Made by a program: the position numbers and the translations under genes. From Stutzerimonas stutzeri (GTDB taxonomy: Bacteria; Pseudomonadota; Gammaproteobacteria; Pseudomonadales; Pseudomonadaceae): a stretch of 64,000 nucleotides of DNA. The stretch lies in the NCBI RefSeq assembly GCF_019090095.1, contig NZ_JAGQFP010000001.1, positions 1,612,001 through 1,676,000 of the forward strand, written 5' to 3'. Of this stretch, positions 44,566-53,634 are shown in pieces (the first letter of the stretch is position 1; each line of letters starts with the position of its first letter). The notes beneath the pieces were generated by a model. It saw nothing but the letters and a program-made list of their open reading frames with translations. It was not told the origin of the DNA and searched no databases.

Positions 44566-45693
44566 TCAGCCTTGCCGATAGGGCAGCGCTTCACGCGCGC
44601 CCTCGGCATAGCGCAGAACGCCCAGGCGCTCCTGGGTCAGAAAGTCGCTCACTGCCGCGCGTAACCCCGGGTGAACCAGGTAATGCCAGGAGCGGGTAAT
44701 GACCGGCTCGAAGCCGCGGATCAGCTTGTGCTCGCCTTGCGCGCCGGCGTCGAAACGCGACAGACCCGCCGCAATGGCCTGTTCGATACCCTGGTAGAAG
44801 CAGGTTTCGAAATGCAACCGGTCGAAGGCATCCTGACAGCCCCAATAGCGCCCGTAGAGCCCGTCTCCGCCGATCAGGCTGAATGCCATGGCCACCAGAC
44901 GGCCGTTCTGCTCGGCCAACACAACGCGAATGGATCCTGGCATGCGCTCGGCCAGCAGGCTGAAGAACTCGCGCGTCAGGTAGGGCGCCTGGCCGCGCAC
45001 ATGGTAGGTGTTGGCATAGCAGGCGTAGACGAAGTCCCATTCCGTTTCGCTGAGCTGATGGCCTTCGCGCCAGTCAAACGTGATGCCCTGCCCCAGCACC
45101 TGCTCGCGCTCCTTGCGCAGTTGCTTGCGCTTGCGCGAGGTCAGGCCGTCGAGGAAATCCTGGAAATCGCGGTAGCCGCGGTTGTGCCAGTGAAACTGGC
45201 AGCCGATGCGCTCCAGCCACCCCTCGCGACCGCGCACCACCGCATCGGCATCCGCTTGGGTGAAATTGACGTGCAGCCCTGAATACCCCTGCTCCGCCAG
45301 CCCTTCGCAAAGCGCATCGAGCAACTGGCCCGCCGCCTCTCGGTCTCCCAGCAGGCGCGCGCCGGTCACCGGCGAAAATGGCACCGCGCAGAGCAGCTTG
45401 GGGTAGTACTCGATGCCGGCGCGGTGACAGGCATCGGCCCAGGACCAGTCGAACACGTATTCCCCGCTGGAGTGGGTCTTGCGGTACAGCGGCAACGCGG
45501 CGACGGCCTCGCCGGCTGCGTTTTCCAGCAGCTGATGCTGTGCACGCCAGCCCGTGCGACCACCGACGCTGCCGCTGTCTTCCAGAGCGGACAGGAAGGC
45601 GTGTCGAACGAAAGGCTGCGGATCATCGCCGAGCAAGGCGTCCCAGCGGGCGGGCTCGATCTCAGCGAGGCGAAAGAGGGTCTGAATAGGCAT
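44566..45693 (-). CDS. FemAB-like GNAT protein (DUF482/COG3146)
   Basis: The 375 aa match the FemAB_like (DUF482) family: ARWDALLGDDPQPFVRHAFLSALEDSGSV at the start, FHWHNRGYRDFQDFLDGLTSRKRKQLRKERE in the middle and GRYWGCQDAFDRLHFETCFYQGIEQAI near residue 285. These are fold-level acetyltransferases sometimes annotated as peptidogalycan biosynthesis proteins; the reaction is unknown. It is convergent with metR (7 bp between stops). Confidence 0.88.
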   Translation of the reverse strand: MPIQTLFRLAEIEPARWDALLGDDPQPFVRHAFLSALEDSGSVGGRTGWRAQHQLLENAAGEAVAALPLYRKTHSSGEYVFDWSWADACHRAGIEYYPKLLCAVPFSPVTGARLLGDREAAGQLLDALCEGLAEQGYSGLHVNFTQADADAVVRGREGWLERIGCQFHWHNRGYRDFQDFLDGLTSRKRKQLRKEREQVLGQGITFDWREGHQLSETEWDFVYACYANTYHVRGQAPYLTREFFSLLAERMPGSIRVVLAEQNGRLVAMAFSLIGGDGLYGRYWGCQDAFDRLHFETCFYQGIEQAIAAGLSRFDAGAQGEHKLIRGFEPVITRSWHYLVHPGLRAAVSDFLTQERLGVLRYAEGAREALPYRQG

Positions 45694-45722
45694 GGGCGCC
45701 AGTCTGGACTGTAACCCCGGCG

Positions 45723-45748
45723 AAAAAAAGCCCCGCCAAAGCGGGGCT
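45723..45748 (-). terminator. Rho-independent terminator of the porin gene
   Basis: AGCCCCGC (45729-45736) pairs with GCGGGGCT (45741-45748) around a 4-nt loop; on the minus strand a T-run follows. It is 30 bp past the porin stop. Confidence 0.92.
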
Positions 45749-45777
45749 CAAAAAAGCATCACGAGGGAGAAGAAACG

Positions 45778-47076
45778 TTAGAACACGTACTGCGCGCGGA
45801 ACACCAGGCCATCGCCGTCGTCGTCGCCGTTGGCGTTCTCGGCGTTGTCGACCTTGGCTTTGACGTAGTAGCCGCTGAGCTTGACGTTCTCGTTGGCGTA
45901 CCAGTTCACACCCAGGTTGTGCACCTTGCCTTCAACGTCGTTGGTGGCAACGAGGCCGACCGAGTCATCTTCAGCTTCGATATGGTCGTAGCGGTAGAAG
46001 ACTTCCCAGGCACCGATCTGCTTGTTTTCCGGCTTGAGCTGGTCGAAGCGGCCGAGCTTGTAGCCACGTGCTTCGCCGGTGAGAGTGTAGGCGACCTGGG
46101 CGTAGTAACCCTTGGCCTCGACGTCTTCGTAGGCAGCGGAATCGGAATCCATCTCGCGGGTGATGTATTCACCCTGAACGGACAGCGGACCCATCGCCCA
46201 GGCAGCTTCCAGGCCGAACGCGGTGTCGTCGCCGTAAGAACCCGCCGGTGCGTTGTTCGCGCCACCGAGCAACAGGCGGTTGCCGTTGGTGCCGGCATCG
46301 TTACCACCGGCAGTGCTCACGCCGCGCATGCCCAGGCGGCTGCGGATACGGCCGTCGGTGGCCGTGTCGTCCAGGTTGCGCTGGGCGAAGTTGATGCCGA
46401 AGTGCAGGACGTTGCCGGCCTCGTGCATCGGCGCGAAGACAGCACGGGCGTTGACCTGCTTGACGCTTTCGCCGTCGACGTCGTTCTGATCCTTGGCATG
46501 CAGGCCCAGCGAGCCGTACAGGGAGTCGCCAGCCGTGCTGTTGACCTGGATGCCCAGCCCGTTCTGGTGGCCGTTGGCCCAGTCGACCAGGTCGTAGGCG
46601 GCGTTACGCTCCTGGGCAGTCACCCACTTGGAGCTGGTGGCTTTTTCCAGGCCGAAGTCGGGATCGAAACGACCCATCTTGATGTTCACCGGGTTGAAGC
46701 CCGAGTACTGAATGGATGCTTCGTCCCAGTAGCCGTCTTCGCTGCTGCCGGCGTTGTGGGCGAAGTCGTAGTTGAACTGGTATTTCCAGTCCTGGAAGGC
46801 TACGCCGCCGATTTCCAGGAATGCGCGACGGAAGTAGGCGGCGTCGGCGTTGTCGCCGTTCTGGGTGTAGAAGCCGTCGAAGGTGCTGTAGTCGGCTTGC
46901 AGACGTCCGCCGATCTTGAAGCTGAACTGCTTGTCCGTCGTGGCGACTTCCAGGCCACCTTTGGTCTTGACCACGATGTCAGCGCCGTCAGTCGTGACGG
47001 TGCCAGCGAAAGCCTGGGCGGAAACGGCCAGAGCGAGGGCGCTGGCGGCGAAACCGGCGAAGTGCTTACGGATCAT
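45778..47076 (-). CDS. OprP/OprO-type phosphate-selective porin
   Basis: The 432 aa have a signal peptide ([20 protein letters not shown], cleavage likely after AFA near residue 24), then a beta-barrel rich in alternating aromatic strands that ends in the outer-membrane signature QYVF. The blocks [20 protein letters not shown] and [21 protein letters not shown] are those of the OprP/OprO (porin_O_P) family. Specificity cannot be read off: related proteins carry phosphate, pyrophosphate or other anions. Upstream there is at best half a Pho box. It is monocistronic with its own terminator. Confidence 0.9.
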   Translation of the reverse strand: MIRKHFAGFAASALALAVSAQAFAGTVTTDGADIVVKTKGGLEVATTDKQFSFKIGGRLQADYSTFDGFYTQNGDNADAAYFRRAFLEIGGVAFQDWKYQFNYDFAHNAGSSEDGYWDEASIQYSGFNPVNIKMGRFDPDFGLEKATSSKWVTAQERNAAYDLVDWANGHQNGLGIQVNSTAGDSLYGSLGLHAKDQNDVDGESVKQVNARAVFAPMHEAGNVLHFGINFAQRNLDDTATDGRIRSRLGMRGVSTAGGNDAGTNGNRLLLGGANNAPAGSYGDDTAFGLEAAWAMGPLSVQGEYITREMDSDSAAYEDVEAKGYYAQVAYTLTGEARGYKLGRFDQLKPENKQIGAWEVFYRYDHIEAEDDSVGLVATNDVEGKVHNLGVNWYANENVKLSGYYVKAKVDNAENANGDDDGDGLVFRAQYVF

Positions 47077-47178
47077 CGAAAATTCCCCTTTTGGTTTAGC
47101 GTTGGAAAACACACAGCTCGTGGTTCTTTGTGCTGCCGGCATCTTGGCCAGCGCGTGTGTCAGCCAAGTGGCTATTCC

Positions 47179-47196
47179 ATAAAGCTTTTATGACAA
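47179..47196 (-). promoter_or_regulatory. Weak Pho-box-like element upstream of the porin
   Basis: On the minus strand TTGTCAT, a 4-bp AAAA gap and GCTTTAT resemble the two 7-mers of a Pho box (CTGTCAT repeated every 11 bp). The first half fits 6 of 7, the second only 3 of 7. It lies 103 bp before the ATG, so control by PhoB is only a possibility. Confidence 0.25.
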
Positions 47197-47269
47197 GGGG
47201 GACTTAGAACGAGATGCCTTATGCCCGTCTTACCCAGCTGGAAAAGTGGGATGACGCGGCGTGACGGCC

Positions 47270-47296
47270 AAAAAAAAAGGTGGGCCTCGGCCCACC
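47270..47296 (-). terminator. Rho-independent terminator of the FabH-like gene
   Basis: GGTGGGC (47279-47285) pairs with GCCCACC (47290-47296) around CTCG; on the minus strand a run of nine T follows. It begins 22 bp after the stop of the condensing enzyme. Confidence 0.93.
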
Positions 47297-47318
47297 CTCT
47301 TCTGGTCACGCGCTCGTA

Positions 47319-48440
47319 TCAGCGCTTGCGCAGGATGACACTACCGATCGAATAGCCCGCACCAAAGGAGCTGAGCACGCCGAGGCTGCCCGCGGGGAGG
47401 TCGTCCTGGTGCTTGTGGAAGGCGATGACCGAGCCGGCCGAACTGGTGTTGGCGTAGGTGTCGAGAATCACCGGTGCTTCTTCCGGGCTGGCATCGCGGC
47501 CCAGCAGCTTGCGCACGATCAGGTGGTTCATGTTCAGGTTGGCCTGGTGCAGCCAGAAGCGCTTGACCGCGCTGACCTCGATGCCGTTTTGCTGCAGGTG
47601 CTCGCCAATCAGCTCAGCCACCATCGGGCAGACTTCTTTAAACACCTTGCGCCCTTCCTGGACGAACAGCTTGTCCGGGTTGGTCATGTATTCCTCTGCG
47701 GTGCGGTTGAGGAATCCGAAATTGTTGCGGATGTTGTTGGAGAACTCGGTTGCCAGCTTGGTGCTGACCACGTCCCACTGATACGGCGAGGTGGCCAGGT
47801 CGGCGCGCTCGACGATCACCGCGGTGCAGGCATCACCGAAGATGAAATGGCTGTCGCGGTCGCGGAAGTTCATGTGGCCGGTGCAAATCTCCGGATTGAC
47901 CATCAGCACCGCACGCGCCTGTCCCAGTTGCACCGCGTTGGCGGCATTCTGGATGCCGAAGGTGGCCGAGGAGCAGGCGACGTTCATGTCGAAGCCGAAG
48001 CCCTTGATGCCCAGCGCGGCCTGCACTTCGATAGCGATAGCCGGGTAGGCACGCTGCAGGTTGGAACAGGCGACGATGACACCGTCGATATCGGCAGCTG
48101 TCTTGCCCGCCCGCTCCAGCGCCTGCTCGGCGGCCTTGACCGACATTTCGCAGAGGATCGACCAGTCGTCATTGCTGCGCTCGGGAATGCGCGGAACCAT
48201 GCGATCCGGATCGAGAATGCCGGCTTTGTCAGTGACGAAACGGCTCTTGATACCCGACGCCTTCTCGATGAAGGCGGAGCTCGACTCCGGCACCGGCTGA
48301 ACGTCGCCCGCCTCGATCGCCGCGGCATGCTCGTCATTGAAACGACGGGCATAGGTATTGAATGACTCGACCAACTCGTCGTTGGAAATGCTGTTGGCAG
48401 GTGTATACAGGCCGGTACCGCTGATGACGACGTTATGCAC
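47319..48440 (-). CDS. FabH-like beta-ketoacyl-ACP synthase III (GTG start)
   Basis: A thiolase-fold condensing enzyme of 373 aa from the GTG at 48440, which has GAGGA 6 nt upstream. The Cys-His-Asn triad is C156 (NVACSSATFG), H298 (FWLHQANLN) and N331 (TYANTSSAG). It resembles, from memory, P. aeruginosa PA3286, which condenses octanoyl-CoA with malonyl-ACP and so feeds beta-oxidation products into fatty acid synthesis. The presence of an ankyrin gene two genes away fits that locus. The exact acyl chain preference here is not known. Confidence 0.9.
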   Translation of the reverse strand: MHNVVISGTGLYTPANSISNDELVESFNTYARRFNDEHAAAIEAGDVQPVPESSSAFIEKASGIKSRFVTDKAGILDPDRMVPRIPERSNDDWSILCEMSVKAAEQALERAGKTAADIDGVIVACSNLQRAYPAIAIEVQAALGIKGFGFDMNVACSSATFGIQNAANAVQLGQARAVLMVNPEICTGHMNFRDRDSHFIFGDACTAVIVERADLATSPYQWDVVSTKLATEFSNNIRNNFGFLNRTAEEYMTNPDKLFVQEGRKVFKEVCPMVAELIGEHLQQNGIEVSAVKRFWLHQANLNMNHLIVRKLLGRDASPEEAPVILDTYANTSSAGSVIAFHKHQDDLPAGSLGVLSSFGAGYSIGSVILRKR

Positions 48441-48693
48441 GGTCGTTCCTCTTGAATATTGGCTGATCATTCTCTGCGCCGGAACAAAGCGAGGCGGGAT
48501 CACGCCATTCGCCCTCGTTCATGCCGCGTTGGTTTTATATGGCGGCTATTGTGCACGAAAACCGGAGAGAAACCGCAGCTGCGCATTGAAATGTGGACAA
48601 AACGCTCACCGGGCAGCCTTCGCGGCGAGCCGGCAGAATCGTTGTATGCCGGACAGTGCCATCCCCGCTCCGCAGCCCCGGGCGGCTTTCGGT

Positions 48694-48699
48694 TATCCT
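48694..48699 (+). promoter_or_regulatory. Candidate -10 box before the 176-aa gene
   Basis: TATCCT 28 nt before the ATG at 48728, without a clear -35 box. Confidence 0.3.
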
Positions 48700-48727
48700 T
48701 GCAGGCCCAACACGCCAGGACCGCCCG

Positions 48728-49258
48728 ATGAAAGACCCACTCGCCGAACTGATCCGCCTGATCAGCTCAGGCTGCATGAGCGACGACGAAATCAGTCGTC
48801 TGGCAGACGAAGCGGCCCAGGCCTACGCCGATCCTCAGGGCTTCCTGCAGGCCAATCCGGACATCATCTATGACGACGACTTCCCCATCCCGCTGGGCGA
48901 ATGGATGGTCGTCGGCAGCCTGCCCGACACCGTACTGTTCCAGGCTGATGACTACCAGACCCTGTTCGAGCAGATCGTCGGCTCGTTCGGCCCGCAGGTG
49001 GATTTCGTCCTCAAACCCAAGCAGCTGGCGAAGACCGAGCCACTGAAGGCGCTTAACCGCATCCAGACCCAACTCAGCAGCCTCTATCCCGAAAAAGGCG
49101 GCTACGTGCTGGTGGATTTCAGCGAGCCGCTCGATGACGAATTGCAGGCCGTGCTCGTCTATACCTGCGACCTCGAGCGGGTCATGGCGCTGGCGGTGGA
49201 GGTCGGCATCTATGCCGCTCCGGCGCTGGCGACGCTACAGGCCGAAAGCCAGGCCTGA
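48728..49258 (+). CDS. Conserved hypothetical protein, 176 aa
   Basis: A soluble, acidic protein (MKDPLAELIRLISSGCMSDD at the start). It has an alpha-helical first third and a second part that looks alpha/beta (EWMVVGSLPDTVLFQADDYQTLF and KGGYVLVDFSEPLDDELQAVLVYT). There is no signal peptide or known catalytic motif. I think it is conserved in pseudomonads but cannot name a function. It is divergent from the FabH-like gene and convergent with the DUF3820 gene (2 bp between stops). Confidence 0.8.
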   Translation: MKDPLAELIRLISSGCMSDDEISRLADEAAQAYADPQGFLQANPDIIYDDDFPIPLGEWMVVGSLPDTVLFQADDYQTLFEQIVGSFGPQVDFVLKPKQLAKTEPLKALNRIQTQLSSLYPEKGGYVLVDFSEPLDDELQAVLVYTCDLERVMALAVEVGIYAAPALATLQAESQA

Positions 49259-49260
49259 AA

Positions 49261-49473
49261 TCAGCGACGACGCAACGGTTCGAGCAGTGGCGACAGGCCG
49301 TTGTGATCGATTTCCTGCATCAGGGCCAGCAACTGGCCGATCTCGCCGGGCGGGAACCCGACCCGGGCGAACCAGTTCAGATAGTTGCCGGGCAGATCGG
49401 CGATCAACCGGCCCTTGTATTTGCCGTAGGGCATCGTCTGAGTCACCAGGCGTTCGAGGTCTTCGGGCTTCAT
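49261..49473 (-). CDS. DUF3820 family protein
   Basis: The 70 aa (MKPEDLERLVTQTMPYGKYKG, then RLIADLPGNYLNWFARVGFP and GEIGQLLALMQEIDHNGL) match the DUF3820 family by the MPYGKYKGR and LPxxYLxWF motifs. The family carries a Pfam label of putative quorum-sensing-regulated virulence factor, which is weakly founded; some members resemble the exonuclease X C-terminal region. The function is unknown. Confidence 0.85.
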   Translation of the reverse strand: MKPEDLERLVTQTMPYGKYKGRLIADLPGNYLNWFARVGFPPGEIGQLLALMQEIDHNGLSPLLEPLRRR

Positions 49474-49643
49474 CGCAACGAACCGATAGCGGGCGAGGCG
49501 CAGATACTGCCATAGCGTGCAGGGTCATTCCATTTCGCACCTTGGCGCTGGCTATCGGTCGGATAGATGCGTCATAGCCAGAGCGCCGCGCTCGCGTGGG
49601 CGCGCTGACGGCGCTCTGCCAACCCCGAAACCGAGGATCAGAG

Positions 49644-50177
49644 ATGACGGACCCCGCCAGCCCCAAACCCGCACTGGACGACGCCGCACTGGCGTTCGCC
49701 GAGCAGGTATTCGACTGCACCCGCAAGGGCGACGCCGCGCGCCTGGCCGATCTGCTCCGACGCGGTCTGCCGGCCAATATTCGCAACCACAACGGTGACA
49801 GCCTGCTCATGCTCGCCAGCTATCACGGCCACCTCGAAGCCTCGCGGGTATTGGTGGAACATGGCGCCGACCCGCAGCTGTACAACGACAAGGGCCAGAG
49901 CCCGCTGGCCGGTGCAGCGTTCAAGGGCGACCTGGACATGACGCGCCTGCTGCTCGATCACGGCGCCGACGTCGAAAGCGCCTCGCCCGACGGCAAGACA
50001 GCACTGATGATGGCGGCCATGTTCGACCGTAGCGCCATCGTCGAGCTGTTACTCGAGCGCGGCGCCGACCCTGCCCGTGCCGACAGCCATGGCGCCACGC
50101 CGCTGAGCGCTGCCCAGACCATGGGCGCTCAGCACACGCCACGATTGATCGCCGATGCCCTGGCTGCGCGCAACTGA
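49644..50177 (+). CDS. Ankyrin-repeat protein
   Basis: The 177 aa hold about four ankyrin repeats after a short N-terminal helix: RKGDAARLADLLRRGLPANI, NGDSLLMLASYHGHLEASRVLVEHGADPQL, KGQSPLAGAAFKGDLDMTRLLLDHGADVES and DGKTALMMAAMFDRSAIVELLLERGADPAR, each a roughly 33-residue unit. No signal peptide is seen, so it is probably a cytosolic protein-binding module. Its partner is unknown. The neighbouring FabH-like gene is commonly found with it in my recollection. Confidence 0.92.
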   Translation: MTDPASPKPALDDAALAFAEQVFDCTRKGDAARLADLLRRGLPANIRNHNGDSLLMLASYHGHLEASRVLVEHGADPQLYNDKGQSPLAGAAFKGDLDMTRLLLDHGADVESASPDGKTALMMAAMFDRSAIVELLLERGADPARADSHGATPLSAAQTMGAQHTPRLIADALAARN

Positions 50178-50293
50178 GAGAGACTGCCAGGAGGCAGGGT
50201 GGCCGTCGCCCATCCGTACCCAACCCTGAACACCCACCGCGGCACACCGCGCCGGTAATACGACACGTCGTTTCAGACCATTCCGAGACCTTC

Positions 50294-51511
50294 ATGACCC
50301 ACGCAAGCAGCAAACCGACCTTATCGCCCGGTGCCATCCTCCTGATCGAACTGGCACTGGCCATGGGCGGCTTCGCCATCGGCACCGGCGAATTCGCCAT
50401 CATGGGCCTGATGCCCAACGTCGCGCAGGGCCTGGGCATCAGCGAGCCGCAGGTCGGCCATGTCATCAGCACCTACGCCCTGGGCGTGGTGGTCGGCGCC
50501 CCGCTGCTGGCGATCCTCGGTTCGCGCCTGTTTCGCCGCCACCTGCTGCTGTTGCTCATGAGCTTTTTCGCGCTCGGCAACTTCGCCAGCGCCATGGCGC
50601 CGGATTATCACACCCTGATGGTGTTTCGCTTCATCGCCGGCCTGCCCCATGGGGCGTACTTCGGCGTCGCCATGCTGGTGGCCGCGTCGATGGTGCCGGC
50701 GGACCAACGCGCCAAGGCGGTCAGTCGGGTGCTGGCCGGCCTGACCATCGCCATGCTGATCGGCAACCCCATCGCGACCTGGCTGGGACAGTGGCTGAGC
50801 TGGCGCTGGGCCTTTGGCCTGGTGGGGCTGATTGCGTTGTTGACGGTATTGCTGGTGGCGATCTTCCTGCCGCTCGATCGCAACGAACCGCGCAACAATC
50901 CAATGCGCGAGCTGCGCGACTTCAACCGCAAACCGGTGTGGTTGGCGCTGGCCATCAGCTCGATCGGATTTGCCGGCATGTTCTGCGTTTTCAGCTACCT
51001 GGCGCCGACGCTGCTGGAGGCCACCGGTGTCGGCGAAGGCTGGATACCGGTGGGGTTGGCGGCTTTCGGCCTGGGCGGCATCGTCGGCAACCTGTTTGGC
51101 GGCTGGCTGTTCGACAAGCTGCGCTTCAAGGCCATCGCCTGGCTGTTGCTCTGGAGCATCTGCGTGCTGCTGGTGTTCCCGTTCGCCGCGCATTCCCTCT
51201 GGACGATCCTCCCGGCGGCCTTCGCGGTAGGCACCATGGTTTCGCTGTCGCCGGCCCTGCAAACGCACCTGATGGACGTCGCCGCCGACGCGCAGACCCT
51301 GGCGGCCGCCTCCAACCATTCGGCATTCAACGTCGCCAACGCGCTCGGTCCCTGGCTCGGCGGCCTGGCGATCAGCGCGGGGCTGGGCTGGACCTCCACC
51401 GGCTATATCGGCGCCGCGACCGGTGCGGTCGGCTTGCTGGTGTTCTGGTGGGCCTGGACGTCCCACGACGGACGCGAAGCAACCACAGGCGCCGCCACCG
51501 CCTGCGATTGA
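50294..51511 (+). CDS. MFS efflux transporter, DHA1/AraJ type
   Basis: The 405 aa have 12 predicted helices. The first helix block IELALAMGGFAIGTGEFAIMGLMPNVA is a hallmark of the AraJ/YdhP/PbuE group of sugar and drug efflux proteins, and LGSRLFRRHLLLLLM is the loop 2-3 motif. The cargo is unknown. It has 116 bp upstream and 24 bp between its stop and the convergent SIMPL gene. Confidence 0.9.
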   Translation: MTHASSKPTLSPGAILLIELALAMGGFAIGTGEFAIMGLMPNVAQGLGISEPQVGHVISTYALGVVVGAPLLAILGSRLFRRHLLLLLMSFFALGNFASAMAPDYHTLMVFRFIAGLPHGAYFGVAMLVAASMVPADQRAKAVSRVLAGLTIAMLIGNPIATWLGQWLSWRWAFGLVGLIALLTVLLVAIFLPLDRNEPRNNPMRELRDFNRKPVWLALAISSIGFAGMFCVFSYLAPTLLEATGVGEGWIPVGLAAFGLGGIVGNLFGGWLFDKLRFKAIAWLLLWSICVLLVFPFAAHSLWTILPAAFAVGTMVSLSPALQTHLMDVAADAQTLAAASNHSAFNVANALGPWLGGLAISAGLGWTSTGYIGAATGAVGLLVFWWAWTSHDGREATTGAATACD

Positions 51512-51535
51512 GCGGACCCGCCAGGCCAGCTGCCG

Positions 51536-52261
51536 TTACTCCAGGGCGTATTCGAAAGTGCTGACCACGCGCAGGCGCTTGCCGGGCGTACGGCCGGTGT
51601 CCATGTCGCTGCCGTCGTCGTCGAGGACCCGAATCACGCCCTGGTTGGCGGTCTTCAGCTCGCCCAGGCGTGCACCGGCATCCTCGGCGAATTTACTCGC
51701 CTGCTCGCGCGCGTTGCGCGTGGCGTCTTCCAGCAGGGCCGGCTTGAGATCGTTGAAGCCGCGCAGCTGATAGCGCGGCCCGCTGACGCCATTCTGTTCG
51801 GTATCCAGCTGGATGCCGGCCTGGATCAGCGGGTCGACGCCGTTGGCCGCTTTGCCGACCGCCTCGATCCGCGCCGACTTCACCACCACCTGGCCGCTGC
51901 CGTTGAAGCGCAGGGCGATTTCCTGCGGTGCCCATTCCCTGGCCAGCAGGTCCTGTACCTGCAGCGGACGGACTTCGATCTCGTCATCGCTAAAGCCCTG
52001 CCCATGCAGAAATGCCACGACGTCGCGGCGGTCCTTGGAGAGCTGCTGCTGCACACTGGCGAAATCATTGCCTGCGCGGCGGAAACCCAGCGTCCAGACC
52101 GCGAAATCAGTCTGCACGTCGCGCTCGGCCAGGCCTTTGACCGTTACCGAGCGATCCGCCATGCGAAAACGCTCCACGCCCTGCCCCACCGACCAACCGG
52201 CGAAGGCCACCGAAACCGCGATCAATACGGCGGGTAACAAACCGATGCGCGCTGTGGTCAC
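51536..52261 (-). CDS. SIMPL domain (DUF541) periplasmic protein
   Basis: The 241 aa start with an N-terminal hydrophobic segment (about residues 7-27, signal or anchor), followed by the SIMPL/DUF541 domain (SVTVKGLAERDVQTDFAVWTLGFRRAGND and YQLRGFNDLKPALLEDATRNAREQASKFAED). The family includes BP26/OMP28 and E. coli YggE, associated with oxidative stress tolerance and channel-like rings. The biochemical role is unsettled. Confidence 0.88.
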   Translation of the reverse strand: MTTARIGLLPAVLIAVSVAFAGWSVGQGVERFRMADRSVTVKGLAERDVQTDFAVWTLGFRRAGNDFASVQQQLSKDRRDVVAFLHGQGFSDDEIEVRPLQVQDLLAREWAPQEIALRFNGSGQVVVKSARIEAVGKAANGVDPLIQAGIQLDTEQNGVSGPRYQLRGFNDLKPALLEDATRNAREQASKFAEDAGARLGELKTANQGVIRVLDDDGSDMDTGRTPGKRLRVVSTFEYALE

Positions 52262-52443
52262 GTTGATGCTCCTCGGAAGAAAGAAAGGCCGATGCTACTC
52301 GACAATCCGGACCGCTAACAAAGCTGGTCATTGCGCCGGCTCTCCACCGCATCGAGCCGTGGAGCGAGCGTACCGTGCCCTCCTCAATAAGCGCTGCGTC
52401 ACGCGGCAGCGAAAAAACCACTCAGCTGAATGCTGAACGCAGC

Positions 52444-53349
52444 TCAGCCAACCACACATGCCGTCGACTCGACGGCTGCGGTGGCCCAGGGATTGCGACC
52501 CTCGCCTATCCACGTCAGCGTTGCCTGCCAGAAGCCCTGCCGGTGGCGCACGTGAAAGAGATCGAAGTGCCCGACACGCTCCAGCCCCCACTCGGCGGGG
52601 CTCAGCCGCACATGCTCGCAACGACTGTTGCGGTAATAGCTCAGCCCGCGCTCGATGGCCGGCAGCGTGCCGTATTCGTCATCGGTCATGCTCACCGCCA
52701 GGATCGGTGCGCGGACCGCGGCAAAGCGCTGTAAGATCCGCTCGCGTTCAGGGTGGGGGTAGCTGTGTTCCAGCTTCGCGCGGCGAAACGCCCACTCCCG
52801 CGCGACGCCGGCTGGCAGGTCTTCCAGCCAGCCAAGACGGCGGCCGGGAAAATAGCCGTACAGCGCCGTCACGCTCGGCATGAACAGGTGCCATTTGACG
52901 AACATCCGCCAGCGGTGCGCGGCCGCGTAATCGCGCCAGTAGGCGTATTGCGCGCCGACGCTGAGAAAGCGGTCGACCTCGGTGGCCGCGCTGGCGAAAC
53001 CCGGCAGGAAGCCGCCGATGCTGTGCCCGACCGCCACCAACAGGCCGTCCGGGTCGCGCGCGCGCATCCAGCGCACGGCGGCATCGAAGTCATAGTCGCC
53101 CCAGTCGCACCAGCGCATGCGAAAGCCGCGCAGGCTGGCTGGCCGCGACCCGCCGATGCCGCGGTAGTCGTAGGTCAGCACGGCATACCCCTGCTCGCGC
53201 AGAAAGCCGGCGTATCGCGCGTAATAACGGGCCAGGACACCGGTGGCACTGCTGACGATCACCGAGCCGCGCGCCTGGCCGGCGGGTAGCCAGAGCTGCG
53301 CCTCGAGTCGATAGCCATCGCGGCAGTGCAGGACAATAGGCTGGGACAT
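52444..53349 (-). CDS. Alpha/beta hydrolase
   Basis: The 301 aa form an alpha/beta-hydrolase fold with the nucleophile elbow GHSIGG (Ser near residue 108), the YDYRGIGGSRP oxyanion region, and the catalytic His probably in ERVGHFDLFH near residue 268. There is no signal peptide. The substrate is unknown; such proteins form the COG4757 group. The start MSQPIVLHCRDGYRLEA fits family N-termini. An upstream in-frame start at 53385 is possible and neither has a strong ribosome site. Confidence 0.85.
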   Translation of the reverse strand: MSQPIVLHCRDGYRLEAQLWLPAGQARGSVIVSSATGVLARYYARYAGFLREQGYAVLTYDYRGIGGSRPASLRGFRMRWCDWGDYDFDAAVRWMRARDPDGLLVAVGHSIGGFLPGFASAATEVDRFLSVGAQYAYWRDYAAAHRWRMFVKWHLFMPSVTALYGYFPGRRLGWLEDLPAGVAREWAFRRAKLEHSYPHPERERILQRFAAVRAPILAVSMTDDEYGTLPAIERGLSYYRNSRCEHVRLSPAEWGLERVGHFDLFHVRHRQGFWQATLTWIGEGRNPWATAAVESTACVVG

Positions 53350-53634
53350 GGACGGTTGCCGGTTCGTGGGGTCGTTCACCACCATGCCCGCTGCCCTGGT
53401 TTTTTGCCAGCGCCACGCGCGCGGAAATCAGCCAAGGCCCGCATTCACCGTGCAACGCTTCCACGGCCGTCATGGCCTCAGGCGTGAACAGCGAACCCGC
53501 CGCTGGCCCGAAGGTCCATCGTCAGGCTACTGTGACTACGCGGCGGTGCCCTGCCCACCCAAGCCCTGCTTCCACCCACCGCCCCGCCCGGCCTTCCCGG
53601 CCGATCGCGGCGCGGCTGTCTTTCGGAGTGATTC

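Noticed and set aside
47179..47196. Full Pho box in front of the porin
   Set aside because: Only one of the two 7-mers fits well; kept as a low-confidence element only.
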